Shown in pieces: positions 1 through 12,200 of a stretch of 64,000 nucleotides of DNA. Made by a program: the position numbers and the translations under genes. Source of the stretch: Toxoplasma gondii ME49 (lineage: Eukaryota > Apicomplexa > Conoidasida > Eucoccidiorida > Sarcocystidae); contig NC_031473.1 of NCBI RefSeq assembly GCF_000006565.2, forward strand, positions 372,001 through 436,000, read 5' to 3'. Every line of letters starts with the position of its first letter. Position 1 is the first letter of the stretch. The notes beneath the pieces are model-generated. The model saw nothing but the letters and a program-made list of their open reading frames with translations. It did not search any database and was not told the DNA's origin.

Positions 1-1
1 T

Positions 2-2194
2 CGTCGAAGGTTCAGGCAGCAGCCATTCATCCGGCCAGCGGCCGTGAAAACAAAGACGAGAACCGCGAAGAAATCCCCGAGGATTGGCATCAAAAGGCCG
101 AATCGACATGCCGCAGACGCGCGGCTCCGCGTCGAGAATCGGCCGCTCGCCGGGGGAGCTCGAACAGACACCGGGCAAGCGCAGGCATCTCGCGAGGCGA
201 ACACGAAGCGAGAGCGAGTAACGGTAGCTTCGGAGAGAAAAAAAGGCGAAGCAACGGCTCCACGGGAAACGGTGGGGAGGAAACATGAGGGTGGAGGCCA
301 CGCAGGAGGCCAGCGAGGCCCCGTAGATTCGCAGATCGAGCAGGCGATGGGCTTCTCGGGAGAGCCGCAGCCAAGGCAGGCGACCTCTGAGCGGAGAATG
401 CATGAAGGAGGGGAGAAGGGAGGATCTAAGGGCGAAGAGCGTGCAGAAGAGAACGGCAAGCCACGAGCCCCCGTACAAAAGAACAAGAAGCCCAACCAGG
501 TCGATATCAAGACTGCGAAACAGGAACTGCCTCTGCACGTGAGCATCCGGTCTCGGGACCGTCGAGTGTCAGTGGATTTGGACCTTTTTGAAGCTTCCAT
601 GAGTCGACATAAGAGCGCGAGACAGGTTCCAGCCCGGAACAAATCAGAGCCTGCGGGGTTTCCGCTGTCTTCGCGTGCTGGGGATCAAAAGGTGCTCGTT
701 CAAAGTAGCCGCGGTGACCGACTGAAACATTCCGCAGTGGCTCTCAAGGCAAAGCCCGTTGTAGCGCCTAAGACCCAAGAGAGCACAGAGAAACACAAGA
801 TTCTGGAGGCGCCAGCGAAGTCCCAGAGCGAACCCGCTCGAGACGCTGCGGGCAACAAGGCCTCGCCTGAGGCTGACTCGAACCTCGACCCTCAGAAAGG
901 CCGTCACGGCCCCGCCAGGGGGAGACTCAGCCAGGCAGAGAAGACGCTGGGTTCTCCGGAAAACGAGGGGCGCAAAAACCGCTGGGGCGCTTGGATTGTT
1001 GCTCTAGAAAGAGGTCTGAGAAAGCATGTGAACGGCGACGAGTTGACGGGTCGGAGAGCTCTGAAGGACGCAACGCCTCCTTGCTCCGCTGACACGACAC
1101 TCCCTGCCACCCCACAGAACGCGAAGGCTTCCTGGCGCCCCTCAGCGTCGCGGACTCCTTCGGCCTCTCCGCTACACTCCGAGAGCCACATGAAGGCGCA
1201 GCCCGCGTCGGGCCTTGCGGGGCGAGACGGGTCGCCTCACGGGGGGACTCTCTCGGGGGCGTCCGACTCGGAGGACGATGAGGCCGAAGAATTGGGAGAT
1301 GGAGCCGATAGCGACGCGAAGAAACGGGTCTCAGTTACACGCGCACGCGCCCTGACAAGGCAGAGGAACGCCCTCTTTCGTTCCGGCCGAGCGAAGGCTG
1401 TGAAAGCCGCGCTCCTCGCGGCAAAGGCAGACCTCATGGATCAAGCGTTCGACGCCCTGACGATCCGGCAGCTGTGCCCGATCAACGGGGCGGTGGGGAT
1501 TATTGTGGTTCTCTTCACGCTTTTGTACAGCGTCGCGGGTCGCCTGGGTCCCGAATCGACTCAGGCCGCGTCCGACACGGTCTCTGATCCCACATCCCTT
1601 GCATTCTTGGTCCTCACCTTTCTCGTCTCGCTGGTTCGCCTGCAGAGAAGCACCAAGAGACTCGAGGCGCAGCGAGCCCTGATGGAGAAGCGGCGACAGC
1701 AGAAGGCGCGGAATTTGCTGCGGAACTACTCAGACACACCGGAGGGGTGGCGCCGACAGCGGATCCACGCCCCCCTGGTCTACGCGCCCAGCGGCCGAGA
1801 AGACGCAGGCGTCCGGGGAGGCGCCGGCGAAGGTAACTGCCGCGGCAGCTCCGCCCCACCGGCGTGGCGGCGAGGCCTCGTAGACTGGGTGGCGGCGAGA
1901 CAGAAACGAAGGGAACAAGAGAGAGGGAAGGACATGGACCAGCAATTCCACTTGTCACTAGGTGTAGAAAAACATCCGACACCGGATGCCACTCCAGAGC
2001 AGCGAAGCGTCACACGCAGCGGGTGGCGAGCGAAACTCATGCGCGGGCTGCGAAGACGACTCAGGCAGCCGTCTGAAAAACACGATGAGGTGCAAGACGA
2101 AGGAAGCGAAGCCCATGAAAACGAGTTGTCTTTTGAAGTTCACGACCTCGCGATGGAAGATGTCTCGGTGCAGGAGGACCTGACGCCGCGGTAG
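2..2194 (+). CDS. 3' part of an unknown disordered membrane protein
   Basis: A reading frame is open from the first bases of the window to a TAG stop, so this is a terminal exon or the end of a larger gene; no convincing ATG start lies inside the window. The product is strongly basic and low in complexity (Arg, Lys, Glu, Ser, Ala) for about 450 residues. Two hydrophobic segments follow, coded near 1477-1545 and 1588-1640, separated by a short polar loop rich in Ser, Thr and Asp. The tail is again basic and about 180 residues long. No catalytic or binding motif is recognised. The two helices in an otherwise disordered, charged protein suggest an integral membrane protein with both ends on the same side, which is inference. 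The opposite strand also has open frames here, but they are short and without splice logic. Confidence 0.6.
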   Translation, partial: RRRFRQQPFIRPAAVKTKTRTAKKSPRIGIKRPNRHAADARLRVENRPLAGGARTDTGQAQASREANTKRERVTVASERKKGEATAPRETVGRKHEGGGHAGGQRGPVDSQIEQAMGFSGEPQPRQATSERRMHEGGEKGGSKGEERAEENGKPRAPVQKNKKPNQVDIKTAKQELPLHVSIRSRDRRVSVDLDLFEASMSRHKSARQVPARNKSEPAGFPLSSRAGDQKVLVQSSRGDRLKHSAVALKAKPVVAPKTQESTEKHKILEAPAKSQSEPARDAAGNKASPEADSNLDPQKGRHGPARGRLSQAEKTLGSPENEGRKNRWGAWIVALERGLRKHVNGDELTGRRALKDATPPCSADTTLPATPQNAKASWRPSASRTPSASPLHSESHMKAQPASGLAGRDGSPHGGTLSGASDSEDDEAEELGDGADSDAKKRVSVTRARALTRQRNALFRSGRAKAVKAALLAAKADLMDQAFDALTIRQLCPINGAVGIIVVLFTLLYSVAGRLGPESTQAASDTVSDPTSLAFLVLTFLVSLVRLQRSTKRLEAQRALMEKRRQQKARNLLRNYSDTPEGWRRQRIHAPLVYAPSGREDAGVRGGAGEGNCRGSSAPPAWRRGLVDWVAARQKRREQERGKDMDQQFHLSLGVEKHPTPDATPEQRSVTRSGWRAKLMRGLRRRLRQPSEKHDEVQDEGSEAHENELSFEVHDLAMEDVSVQEDLTPR

Positions 2195-5100
2195 AAGCTC
2201 TGGGCTCGAGGCACCTGCTTGCGCTCTCTTGAACTCCGCTTCCGACGGAGGGTTTACTCCTTGTTGCAAGGACCCCCGTCCATGCTCCGATCTGAGACAC
2301 GAGTGTTTAAAAGTTTCTTCCTGGGGAGTATAGACTACAACCTGGAATACTGGTTTAGATATTGAAGGTCAGTTTTTTCGTGGCCCTGCGTGTTTTGTCA
2401 GAGCCACGGGAACGAGTATTCTATGCCATGAGGGAGAGGAGGCGTTTTCGGAGCATCTTTACATTCGGTTGGGCGTCGAGGCTTGAGGTACCTCAAGGTA
2501 AAACAACTTTTCAAAGCAGGAGAGGATTTCCCCCTGGACCGTGTTTGCTGTCTGCTTTTTTCTTCGAGCCATCTCTGTTTCTGGTTTCGATATCGGCGAG
2601 CGATGGCTATTCGGGCAGCTGCGATCCTTACCACGCTTCCCCGACGTTTGTATCCACAACGTTGGCCTTTTGAAACTGCAGTTATACAGTGCTTGAATGG
2701 TATTTTTTACCGAAGGAGGCGGTGTTGAAAGAACGGAATTCCATCCAAAACCGAAGCGAGTTCCACCCACGCCACTGCTTATGGCAGTGTAACCCTGCAA
2801 ATACAATCCTTTTCCCGCGGGTTCGCGCTCTGTCAGCTGAGCTCACAAAGAAACAACCATAAGCTTTCTCGTCCTCCGGTGGAGTAGCCTCTTCACTTTC
2901 GACGCGTTCTGACTCTACCCTTGTTTTTCGTGATGTCTTCTAGTGACCACTGGCATCACCGCAGAGCAACAGAATTGCGACCGTTCGAAGCGCTCAGTAT
3001 TGCCGTCCTTTTGGCAAAAGGTTTCTCTGCTTCAGCGACACTGTTCGTGCAACAGCGGGAACCTGCTCCACAAAGAGAGAGCCGCAGTTCTTTAAGTCCT
3101 CTCAGTTTGTCTTTCTTCTCAACCTGGAGGAAACTGAGCAGTTAAGGTGGTCCAGAAACCCGTACGAGGACTGATTAGGTCCATCTGACCATCTACGTTG
3201 CTACTCGGTTATACATGGTAGACGTTAACTTCCCGGGTACAAAAGCTTGACGTATCAAAGCAACACGAGCGTGCGAAGTCGTGCTGTTAAGGATAATATT
3301 TCTAGACTGAGTAAACCACCTTCCTTTGATGGTCTCACGCGGCACAAGGAACAGAATCTTTCTTTAGACATGAAACCGTAGCTTAGGGCTGAGGCGTGGA
3401 GCACGCAGAACGTGTATCACAGTTCAACTCTAGATACTGCGACTACCACTGGAGACGAGCGGAGCGAGGAGAGAGATGCGTCGACACGGGAGCCCCGACG
3501 AAAGTGAGCTCCGAGTTCGTGTTGAAAGAAGTCCAAAAAATGACCCAAGCAGAAAAAGTTCGCAGAAGTGGATTTCTTTCAACCAAACGGTGAGTTTTTT
3601 CTGGGTTGGAAGTTACATCATCGTACTTCTCGAAGTCCCTGCATGTCTGCCGAAACACAGACACTGACGAGACACTGACTCCCGCCCGCGTTTCTCCCTG
3701 TCGCTGACGAGAGCCAGAAGCGGAGTTGCTGGAAGGCTAGCTGCCAGATGAAACAACTCCAGGGAAGCTTCTCGTTGGTTTCGTGAAGCAACGGAATGAG
3801 AAATGCAGGAACAGGTGTGCAGAAGAAGTGGGGAAATGCAAGGTATATTCCTTTTTCCTTCAAGGGGACGGGGGGTGCGACTCGCGCTACACAAGACTTC
3901 GGGCGGGTCTGGTGGTCCTGAGAGCTCATGTCTGTCGTGATCGGGGCACGTCGATGTAAAAAACAGCAACTTGAGTGTCTTTCTTTTCGGACAGAAGACG
4001 AGCAACTGGAAGCACGCGGTCTAACGAAAGGGTTTTCTCCGTTTTCGTCTCGATGAGGGAACTTCAAACCAAGGCTTGCTCTGAGTCTGGAAGAAACCGT
4101 GGGACAAGCGACAGAGGGGTGAGATGTTAGGTCGCAGAAAGAAGCCCCTTTGTCTGCTCCATTCCAGAAATTGAGCGCAAGTTGCCAAGGATTCTGGAAT
4201 CCAGTGTGTGCCATCCAAAAGGGTTCGGTCAAACGTTATTTCTCCTACTCAAACCCTGTTTCTCTCTCTAACCTTTTCCTATCGTGAGTCCACTGGCTGG
4301 ACGACACTGCACGTGCAGAGGAGGGTCCTGTAGATTTGTTGTTGGCCGAGAAAGCCACTACTTAGAACGTATCTTTCCCGGTGTTGTGTGAAAACCAGGG
4401 GTCTTTGTGTCTTTTCTTCCTAACTTTTTCCCGGTCAAGTCCGGGACCCCGTCCCGCTTTCGCGTCCGATGCAAGGGTACATGCCTTCTGAAACGACCTC
4501 GATGCCTTGCGCTGCTCCTTTCCCGACGAGGTCGCAGAGTTTCTTCCTCTGCACATTTTCTTTGGTGTTTTCCCTCTGTCTAAGCTCCCTTATACGTGCC
4601 TTCTTCAGCGATCTCTCCCTTGAAGCCTCGTCCCGTCTGTCATCTGCGTAACTAGCGGCTGTCTCGCTCTAAAGACAGACCCATTCTCAGCCGGCCGGTA
4701 GCCCTCTGCTTCCGGTTCTTTCTTCAAGAGCAGCATCCTTGTGTGTCCTTTAGTGACGGGCTCATGTTTCTGTACACAGGTTTTCCTCTGAAAGGCGAAG
4801 CAGAAGGGGCAGAGAAACGGAACACCAGCATGGATCGCACAGTGGGAAGGAAGCGCGGGGGAACAGCTCCTTGGCGAGGCGACCGCGACGCTCCCTGTTG
4901 CTTCTGCCATCTCTCTTCATAGATTTCGCTTGTTTTCCTTGGCTACGGTGTTTTCCTGTCTTCTACTTTTTCACCTGCTTATCCTCCGGAGGCTCCGTAA
5001 CTTTCCTGCACTTCCCCTTTGGCTGTCTCGGCATTTTCTCCGGTGCGTTTGCCGCAGTTCCAACAGCGAAGGCGCTGTGGCTTTTCCTTCGTAAACTTCC

Positions 5101-6211
5101 TCTCTCTCTTCACCGGAAACAAGGACTCTCAAGGCCGACCGTACCTTGGTTTCCCTCAAAGGAACGAACGGCTTGTGAACAGGAGCAGCAATGTGGTGCG
5201 ATCATTCACAAAAAGAAAGCAGAGGGGCGGTGGGGGCAATTACACCATGTCCGCGCAGTTGTCGGATCTCTTCCAACTGCGTCGCCATGTCTGTTCTTGA
5301 GACAAAGGCGTCGTTCCGACATCGTGCACTTTCCAATCGTGCGTAGTTTCGTGTTGCTTTCTTTCTTTTCTCTGCTCTGTCGCCTTTGTCCGTTTTGCTG
5401 GCTTCGCGGCGTCATTCGCTTTGTTCCAGAGGCCAGAGCCTTGCGCAAAGCACAGAGCCCACCAGGCAACGTCCCCGTTTTTTTCGTTTTTTCCATTGTC
5501 GCTTCCAGGTTGAAATGGAGCTCGTTCTCTTCTTGGGCTCAGCAGTCGCACGTCGAAACTCAGCCCAAACGTACGGCCAAGCCTTTCGATTGAAGTCAAG
5601 TCTACAGTCTACCGTAGAACGTTCCGTCTCGATTTCCACTGTTTGTGCTCTGTCAAAACTTCTCCAGTCTCCATGCCTTCCCCTTTTTCCATTTTGAGTT
5701 GTCGGGGCCTAAGAATCGACGGCCAGTGAAGAATCGCTCCGAGAATTCGGGAGTACGCAGCGCCACAAAAATCCGAATGTGGCGAAACAAAGTAAATTTC
5801 TCCAAAGTCCTCCCCTCCACGTCTCGGTCTCCCCTTTTTTCGGTAGAAGACTTCATTTCCGACACCCGAGAACGCAATATCCTGGGTTCCAGACGAACGA
5901 CGTTGCATTTTCCCGCGTTTGTCCGTAGCATTCTTCAACTTTACCCTCCCGTATCCGTTCTCTCGTGTGTTTCCGTGTTTCTGTGTCCGTCTCGGTGTGG
6001 TCTTTTCTCTCTTTCCGGAGTCTCCTTTCGCTGGGTTGCTTCTCCATCTCACGGGGTGAACTTCATTCCTCTTCTTTCGGAGTCCTCCTGGTGTCGTTTT
6101 TCATCCGCGTGCGGTCCTTCCGTCTTCCCAAAGAGTTTTTCTACAGCTCCTTTCCTCTGTTGTTTACCTTGAGCTACACCTCTCATAAACATCTTTCGAC
6201 CAGCGAAGAAG
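2195..6211. other. Intergenic region and probable long 5' leader of the K+ channel gene
   Basis: About 4 kb without a convincing exon. Several open frames of 100-240 codons exist on both strands, but they are short, pyrimidine-driven (Phe, Leu, Ser rich) and lack conserved motifs or splice partners. The last 1.3 kb before the channel ATG is T/C rich on the plus strand, as expected for promoter and untranslated leader in this group. Confidence 0.5.
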
Positions 6212-9200
6212 ATGGGACTGCAAGTGGAAACGCAGTCCTTTCTGCTACGGCAGATTTTCCGCCTGGTGCTGGACTGCTTGGTCGTGGGGGTATTTCTCGG
6301 TTGCATGGCGTACATTGCAACGGTTGAAAACACGTGGACAACAGTGTCGGCGCGCTTTGTGCCGTCACTCCTGGGGTGGGCCACTTTCCTTTCCTCGATT
6401 TTTATCTTCGAGCCCCTGTACCAGCTGTATGACGGGATAACGACGGGGCAGTGGCCGTCGTGGATCTCGCGGCCAGGTGCGGAGGCACACATGCACGGGC
6501 AGTTTTCACTGGAGAAGAGATCTGGGATGAAGGCCCGCGAGGAGAACCTTGTGGAACCCGACTCGCAGAAGGCTTTGTTCCGCACGAAGCACAAAGCACT
6601 GCGCTTCAACCGACTCGTGACGGACTTCAAGATGCGCCGGAAACTCAAGTTTCGCCAGGGCTTCGTCAAGGCATCGGTGGTGCGTGTACTCTACTGGCAT
6701 CACCTGATCCGACACCGGATCCACCGCGTTAGCAGCAGGCCTTCCTTCGCTCTCGCGACCGTCGTCTGGAACTTCGCGTGGTCTGTGTCATGGTGCCTGA
6801 CGCTTCAGCGCTGGCGCCGAGACAGCTACGACGACCAGTGGGACTTCAGCATGCTCCACGGGTCGGACTACGCGACGCAGGAGTTCTTCCTGTCTGCGGC
6901 CACTCTCGAGTTCCTCATGATCTTCCTCCAACAGACGGAGATCCTGCAGATGCTCCTGTGGCCGTCGTTCTGGATCGAAATGTTCACGCTGCCGCCACTC
7001 ACGGTGCTCGTCTACTTCACCTTCACGTCCGTTTTCTTGAACCACTTCATTGCAGCAGAGATCCTCCTCCTCACGGGCTGGCTGCGCTGGATCAAGACCT
7101 TCTTCATGACGCGCTTCATCAGTGCGTCGGTCGTCTGGGGCAACGCGACCAAGGGTCATGTCGTCCAGCTCGTTCTCGGAATCATTTTCCTGCTCACAGC
7201 CTTCGCTGCCGCCATGTTCACGTCCGACGGCGTGAATCCCGAGTCGATTGGCGACCTAGACCGGAACGTGTACACCCTGAAGGAGATGTTTAACTTTTGG
7301 TACTTTGGAGTCGTCACCATGTCCACCGTCGGGTACGGAGACATCTCGCCGCGGACGATGACGGGGCAGTGCTTCTGCATCGCCTTCATCGTCACCGCCT
7401 TGATTTGGCTGCCCAGCGAGTTTGGTCGCCTCATCGAGTCCCTGACGTCGCGGAGAAAAGTCTGGGGGCGTCTGCCGCTGCGAATCGACCACACGGCCTT
7501 CGTCCTCCTGCTCGGCGACGTCGAACCCGCCCAGCTGTCCACCTTCTTGCAGGAGGTGCGGCTGCGGAGAGCTGTGCCCCCGAAGATCGTGGTCCTGAGC
7601 AACCACCAGTTCGAGGACTACCGGAACCAGATGGAGGAGGCGCAGAGCGGCCAGATTCGTCTGTGTCTCGTCACGGGCGAGGCGGGAATCGGCGGCGACC
7701 CTTCGGACCTTCTCATGGTCCAGCCGAACCACTCGCAGGGGGTCTTCGTGCTCTCTTCTCCGTCCGCACTGACGGCGTACTACGACCGCCAAACGCTCAC
7801 GAGGCTCCTCAGTTTGATGCGGCTCCGAATCGACCCGTCCCACGTCGCCGTGCAGCTGTGCACGAACGTTTGCGCCAACATTATCGCCTCCATGGGCTGT
7901 CTGAACTACTCAATTCTGAGCGACTTAAAGATGGGTTTGATTGCGAAGGCCCTCTGCGGCCACTCGGGCATCATTCCCCTCATTTGCAACCTCTCTGGCA
8001 GCACCTATCCAGATGTGCCTCTTGGGAAGCTCACGAAGCAGTTCCCGCCCGAAACACTTCCTGGCCTCTGCGAATATGTCAAAGGCGCCCTGCACTCCTT
8101 GTACGCCTTTCGCGTCCCGCCCTGCATGTTTGGGGTCCCCTTCGAGGAGATCTGCCTTGGCTTGTACTACTGTGCAAACATCATCTGCGTCGGGATCGAG
8201 CGCGACCCGGAGCCCAGACGTGTCGATGACGAAACCGCTTTCGGGTGCGGCATAGGCTGCGCGAATGTCGGCACTCTCTGCAAGCGCATGCTCGAAAGGA
8301 AGCCCCAGAAAAAGTCAAACCGTCGCCGCGCGTCAGCCAGCTCCGTCTCGCCGGCAAACAGTTCCATGCCGCTCTGCTTGGCCTCCCAGTCCTCATCGGA
8401 CTTCCAAACTCTGACGCCCCGCTCCAGAGACGGATCGCCTGGCGTGCGAGGCGAGGGGGCCCTCCCGCGGCAGGGTTTGCAGGCAGACGGCGCTCATGAC
8501 TCCGACGGGTCTCGCCATGTCAGTTTCTTACCCTCAGGCAACGCTGTGAACGCCAGGACTCGTGCGCGGGCCTCGCCGACCCTACGAGCACGCAAGCGAG
8601 CCGGGGGAAGCGGCTCGGACTCCGGCAGCCACGGCGAGCAGAGGGAAGACCAGCGGTCTCACCCAGACGGCTTGTCCCCAGAGAGAAGGCACACTTCCGT
8701 CTCTGGCCTTAAACAGCCGAAGGCAGCGCCTCATTTCTGTCCCTCGCTGTCTTGTTGTTCTTCCGTCCTCACTCCGGAGGAAGCGAATTCGGACTCGCAC
8801 AAGACCCAGTCGAGCCCCAGAGACCCCGGGCTTCCCTTCTACGGGCCTTCTGCGGCTCAAAAGATCTCCTTCTGGGTCAACCCCGCAGGCGCGCACTACT
8901 GCCTGAGTGAGGGAGACAAGTGCGTGATCATCGCGCCGTCGGTGGGCGCCGCCGAGTTCCTCGAGTCCGCCACAGTGGTCCCGTGGTCCCATGTTTTCTC
9001 GTCGCCTTTGGGGCGCTTCGTGGACCTGCTGGCGACTCAGCCGGCGCGGGCAGCGGCGCAGGCGGCGGGGCAGGCAGTTGCTTTGGCTGTGGACGCGAAG
9101 GAAGCGATGCAAGTGGCAATCACGGCCACGAAGGATGCCGTCGGGAACGTGGCGAGAACGGGGTCTGACGATGAAGGTTCCGCTGTGTTGAGCGCCCGCG

Positions 9201-12200
9201 ATGACGACATGTTGTCGAAGAAAGCAGGAGGGACTGGAACTCAGGTGACGCAGACACTGTCGCCGAAGAAGCACAGAGAACGCCCAAACCCACCCGGCGG
9301 CGTCGCGGGCGGCGCTCGCGGGCTGACAGGGGTCGGAGGTGACCCGGCGACGCCCCAGGAAGGGAAGCGCGATAAGAGCTTCCTGGACAAACCGACGCAA
9401 GCCAAAACAGTCAAAGGGCCGCCGGACAGCCAAGGCCAGGGAGACAGTGCAGGGAACGTGCAGAAGGAAGGCAGTCAGGAAGGGAACAAACTCCGGAATG
9501 GTGAGGAGACAGCGCCGGGAGCGGACGGGCAGCACGAAGGCAGTCGACACGTTTCCGGCTCAACTCACGAGAAGCGTGAGGTTGAAGAAAGCCAGGTGCG
9601 CGGCCGCAGTCAGCCGCGAGAAGAAACCCCAGCCTTGGGCATGGACGCAGGTTCACTCGTCGCCACAGTCGACGGACTTCAAAGGCTCCGGGGCCCAGAC
9701 GAAAGGAAGCAGAGCAGGCTGAGCGAGGGAAGCCTGCAGTGGTCACGGACAGGCGAGCGAGAGAAGACTAAGACAGCGGGAGAAGAGAAGTTGGAGCCAC
9801 GTGGGCAAGCGAAGCAGTTCTCGCCTGCTGCTCAGCCCTCGATGGCTTTCCCCCATTCTTCTTCGACAGAGTGGGGTGACGGTCTCACTCTCGAAAACGG
9901 CGCATCCGGAGCCCCAGTCTCTGACAGTCGGCTGTCTCTTCGCCCTGGGAACTCCAGAGCGGTTTGCTCGGCCTCCGTACGAGAGTCGCGTGACGCGCGT
10001 CCCGAAGCTCAGCAGCGCTTTTTTTCGAATCCAGAAGACAAGGCCTTTTCCACGGACCGCTCGGCCAGTTTTACATCTTCCCCAGGCAGAAAAAGGCAGA
10101 GAGGAGAGTCGAATAACGTCGAGGCTTCTTACTCGTTCCCAAGCCCTTCTTCACGCAAGTCGTCGTGGGAGGCAGAGCCTCACTCACCTTCTTCGTGTTA
10201 CCGCCCTGCCTATTCAGTCCATCCTCAGGCGCCTTCCGACTCGCCTGCAGTTTCGTCTGCCGGGTCTCCGTCCAACTGTCCGAAGCAGTCAATCCCGTCG
10301 CTGCACTGCCTAACCCCTCCACCTTCTGGCTTGACCGCTCTTGCCGCAGACGGGAGGGCAGCTTCAGAAGTTTCCGCGTCTTCAATCGGGGCGCTCGCTC
10401 CTCGCCTTCTCCCGCTCCATTTTGCCCAGCCTGCGTTTCCCCTCGACGGCGATAGGGAGCCGGCAAACGTAGAGAACGTGGCGTCTTCACTGAACACAGA
10501 GAGACCGAGTGAGGCGTCGAGTTGGACGCTCGACGAGGGTGGTGGCTATGTCTCTTCGCGGGAGCTGAATCGCGGCAGGCGCTCTCACGATCACCTGCTC
10601 AGAGGAGAGCGAGACCGCGACGAACCAGGCTTGAAAACAGGGAGAAGCTGGGCAAAGATGCCGGCAGCCATACCCTCGCCTCTGCAGCTCCGAGAGGGAA
10701 GAACAACCGAGATCAGTCCGTCTGCAGCTGCCGGCGCCAGCACTGTCATCAAGAGGCTGTTCAGCGCCGCCGCGGGGCCAGGAATTTCTGACCGCCATCC
10801 CATCCAGGCCTGGGATGATGGAGGGGTAAGCATCGTGCCCCGACGGGTCAAGACTCCAGAACTTCCGACTTGCGATGAAACCACAACACATGAATCTGTG
10901 TTATATCTACACATTCAGCCACAGGCTGGTTAACTCAGTGAATTCGTGGTAGAGTCGGTGAAAAACTGATGCTGTGCAGTCGCCTCCAGCCGACGGTGAC
11001 TAGCCGACTCAGAGCTGGCAAAAACACTGGCCTTGAGCTGCGCGGGTGTGGCCTCCCCTCGCTCGCGTCTCGCCTAGTTGTATGCAGATGTACTCATTGC
11101 TCTTTCTTTATTCATTCGTGTGCTGATGTGCCTCCACAGAATGAAGAGCTCGTCCAAGCATGTGTCCGCAGACAGGCTTATGTCCTATCGGGGGTTGTTT
11201 CACAAACTAAGACACAAAAGTATGCATGCACATGTATTTAGAGAGAAGGACCAAGATAAAGATATCTGGATCGCGTCAGGGCGACTATGGCGTCAATGGT
11301 TCTCAAAGACTTTTGCCTGCTTTTCTCAGGATGAAGAAGCGACCGTTCCCGTGGTACACGTCGGTGACCAAGAGGATGATGACCGTGATCTGGATCCGCT
11401 ATCCGTCGGGTGTGCAGAAGGGGGACATGCAAGCACGAAGGTCGTTTCTTCTTTTCCAGAGGCGGAAGACGACCCCGGGGAAGCGGAACGTAGTATAGAC
11501 GCATTTAAGAAACACGGGTCCAGACATAGTGGACGAGACGTTCCGGAGAGAGGCATTTCTCGGGATGCTGCCGCGCGAGACGAAGGTGGAGTGACGGCTG
11601 ATCCAAGGAGAAGCGCGGCTGTAGCGGGAAACGGGGATTCGGACGCCTCCGAGGACTCGAGCACTGATGAGTCTGACATTTTCGCAGAGCCTAATAAATC
11701 GTATTCTGACCAGGTAAAGCCATGGAACGCACATCTCGATCTGCAAAAACTCTCTCGTGGCGAGTCCTACACACCTTTTGGTGCGCTTGCGTACGAGCGT
11801 ATCCGTGGATAGTTCAGTCAAGGGAGAGACAGAGAGAAACAGCAAAGACTTCTTTCCACCACTGCATCACCACTTGTTCTTCGCATCGACATAAAATGCA
11901 AGACTCATTGAGGAGGTTGCACATTTGTAAACAGACGCATGTACAGAGAACGGGAAGATTTGTCTATAGACAGGCAGGAGCCCTCGAAGGAGGGGAATCA
12001 AGAGGAAAACATGACAGGGAAGTGGCTGCATTTGCCTGGCGGAAGGTAAAACGGCAGTGCTGTCCCGCGTCATAGGATTCACGATCACTTGAAGTTCTGG
12101 TACGTACGTCTGTTGCATGTGACGTTTCTGCGACACATCCTGTACCGATTTCTCGCGTCGTCCGGAGGGGTCCCATGGCAAAATATGTTCACTTGAGAAT

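Noticed and set aside
3618..5593. ORFs of 204 (minus) and 240 (plus) codons upstream of the channel
   Set aside because: They are driven by pyrimidine bias, with no motif, partner exon or good start context. Most likely leader or intergenic sequence.
10826..10933. Stop codon at the end of the exon 1 frame as the true end of the channel
   Set aside because: A consensus donor (GG/GTAAGC) precedes it, and the downstream exons restore a complete RCK2 in phase. It is kept only as a possible intron-retention isoform.
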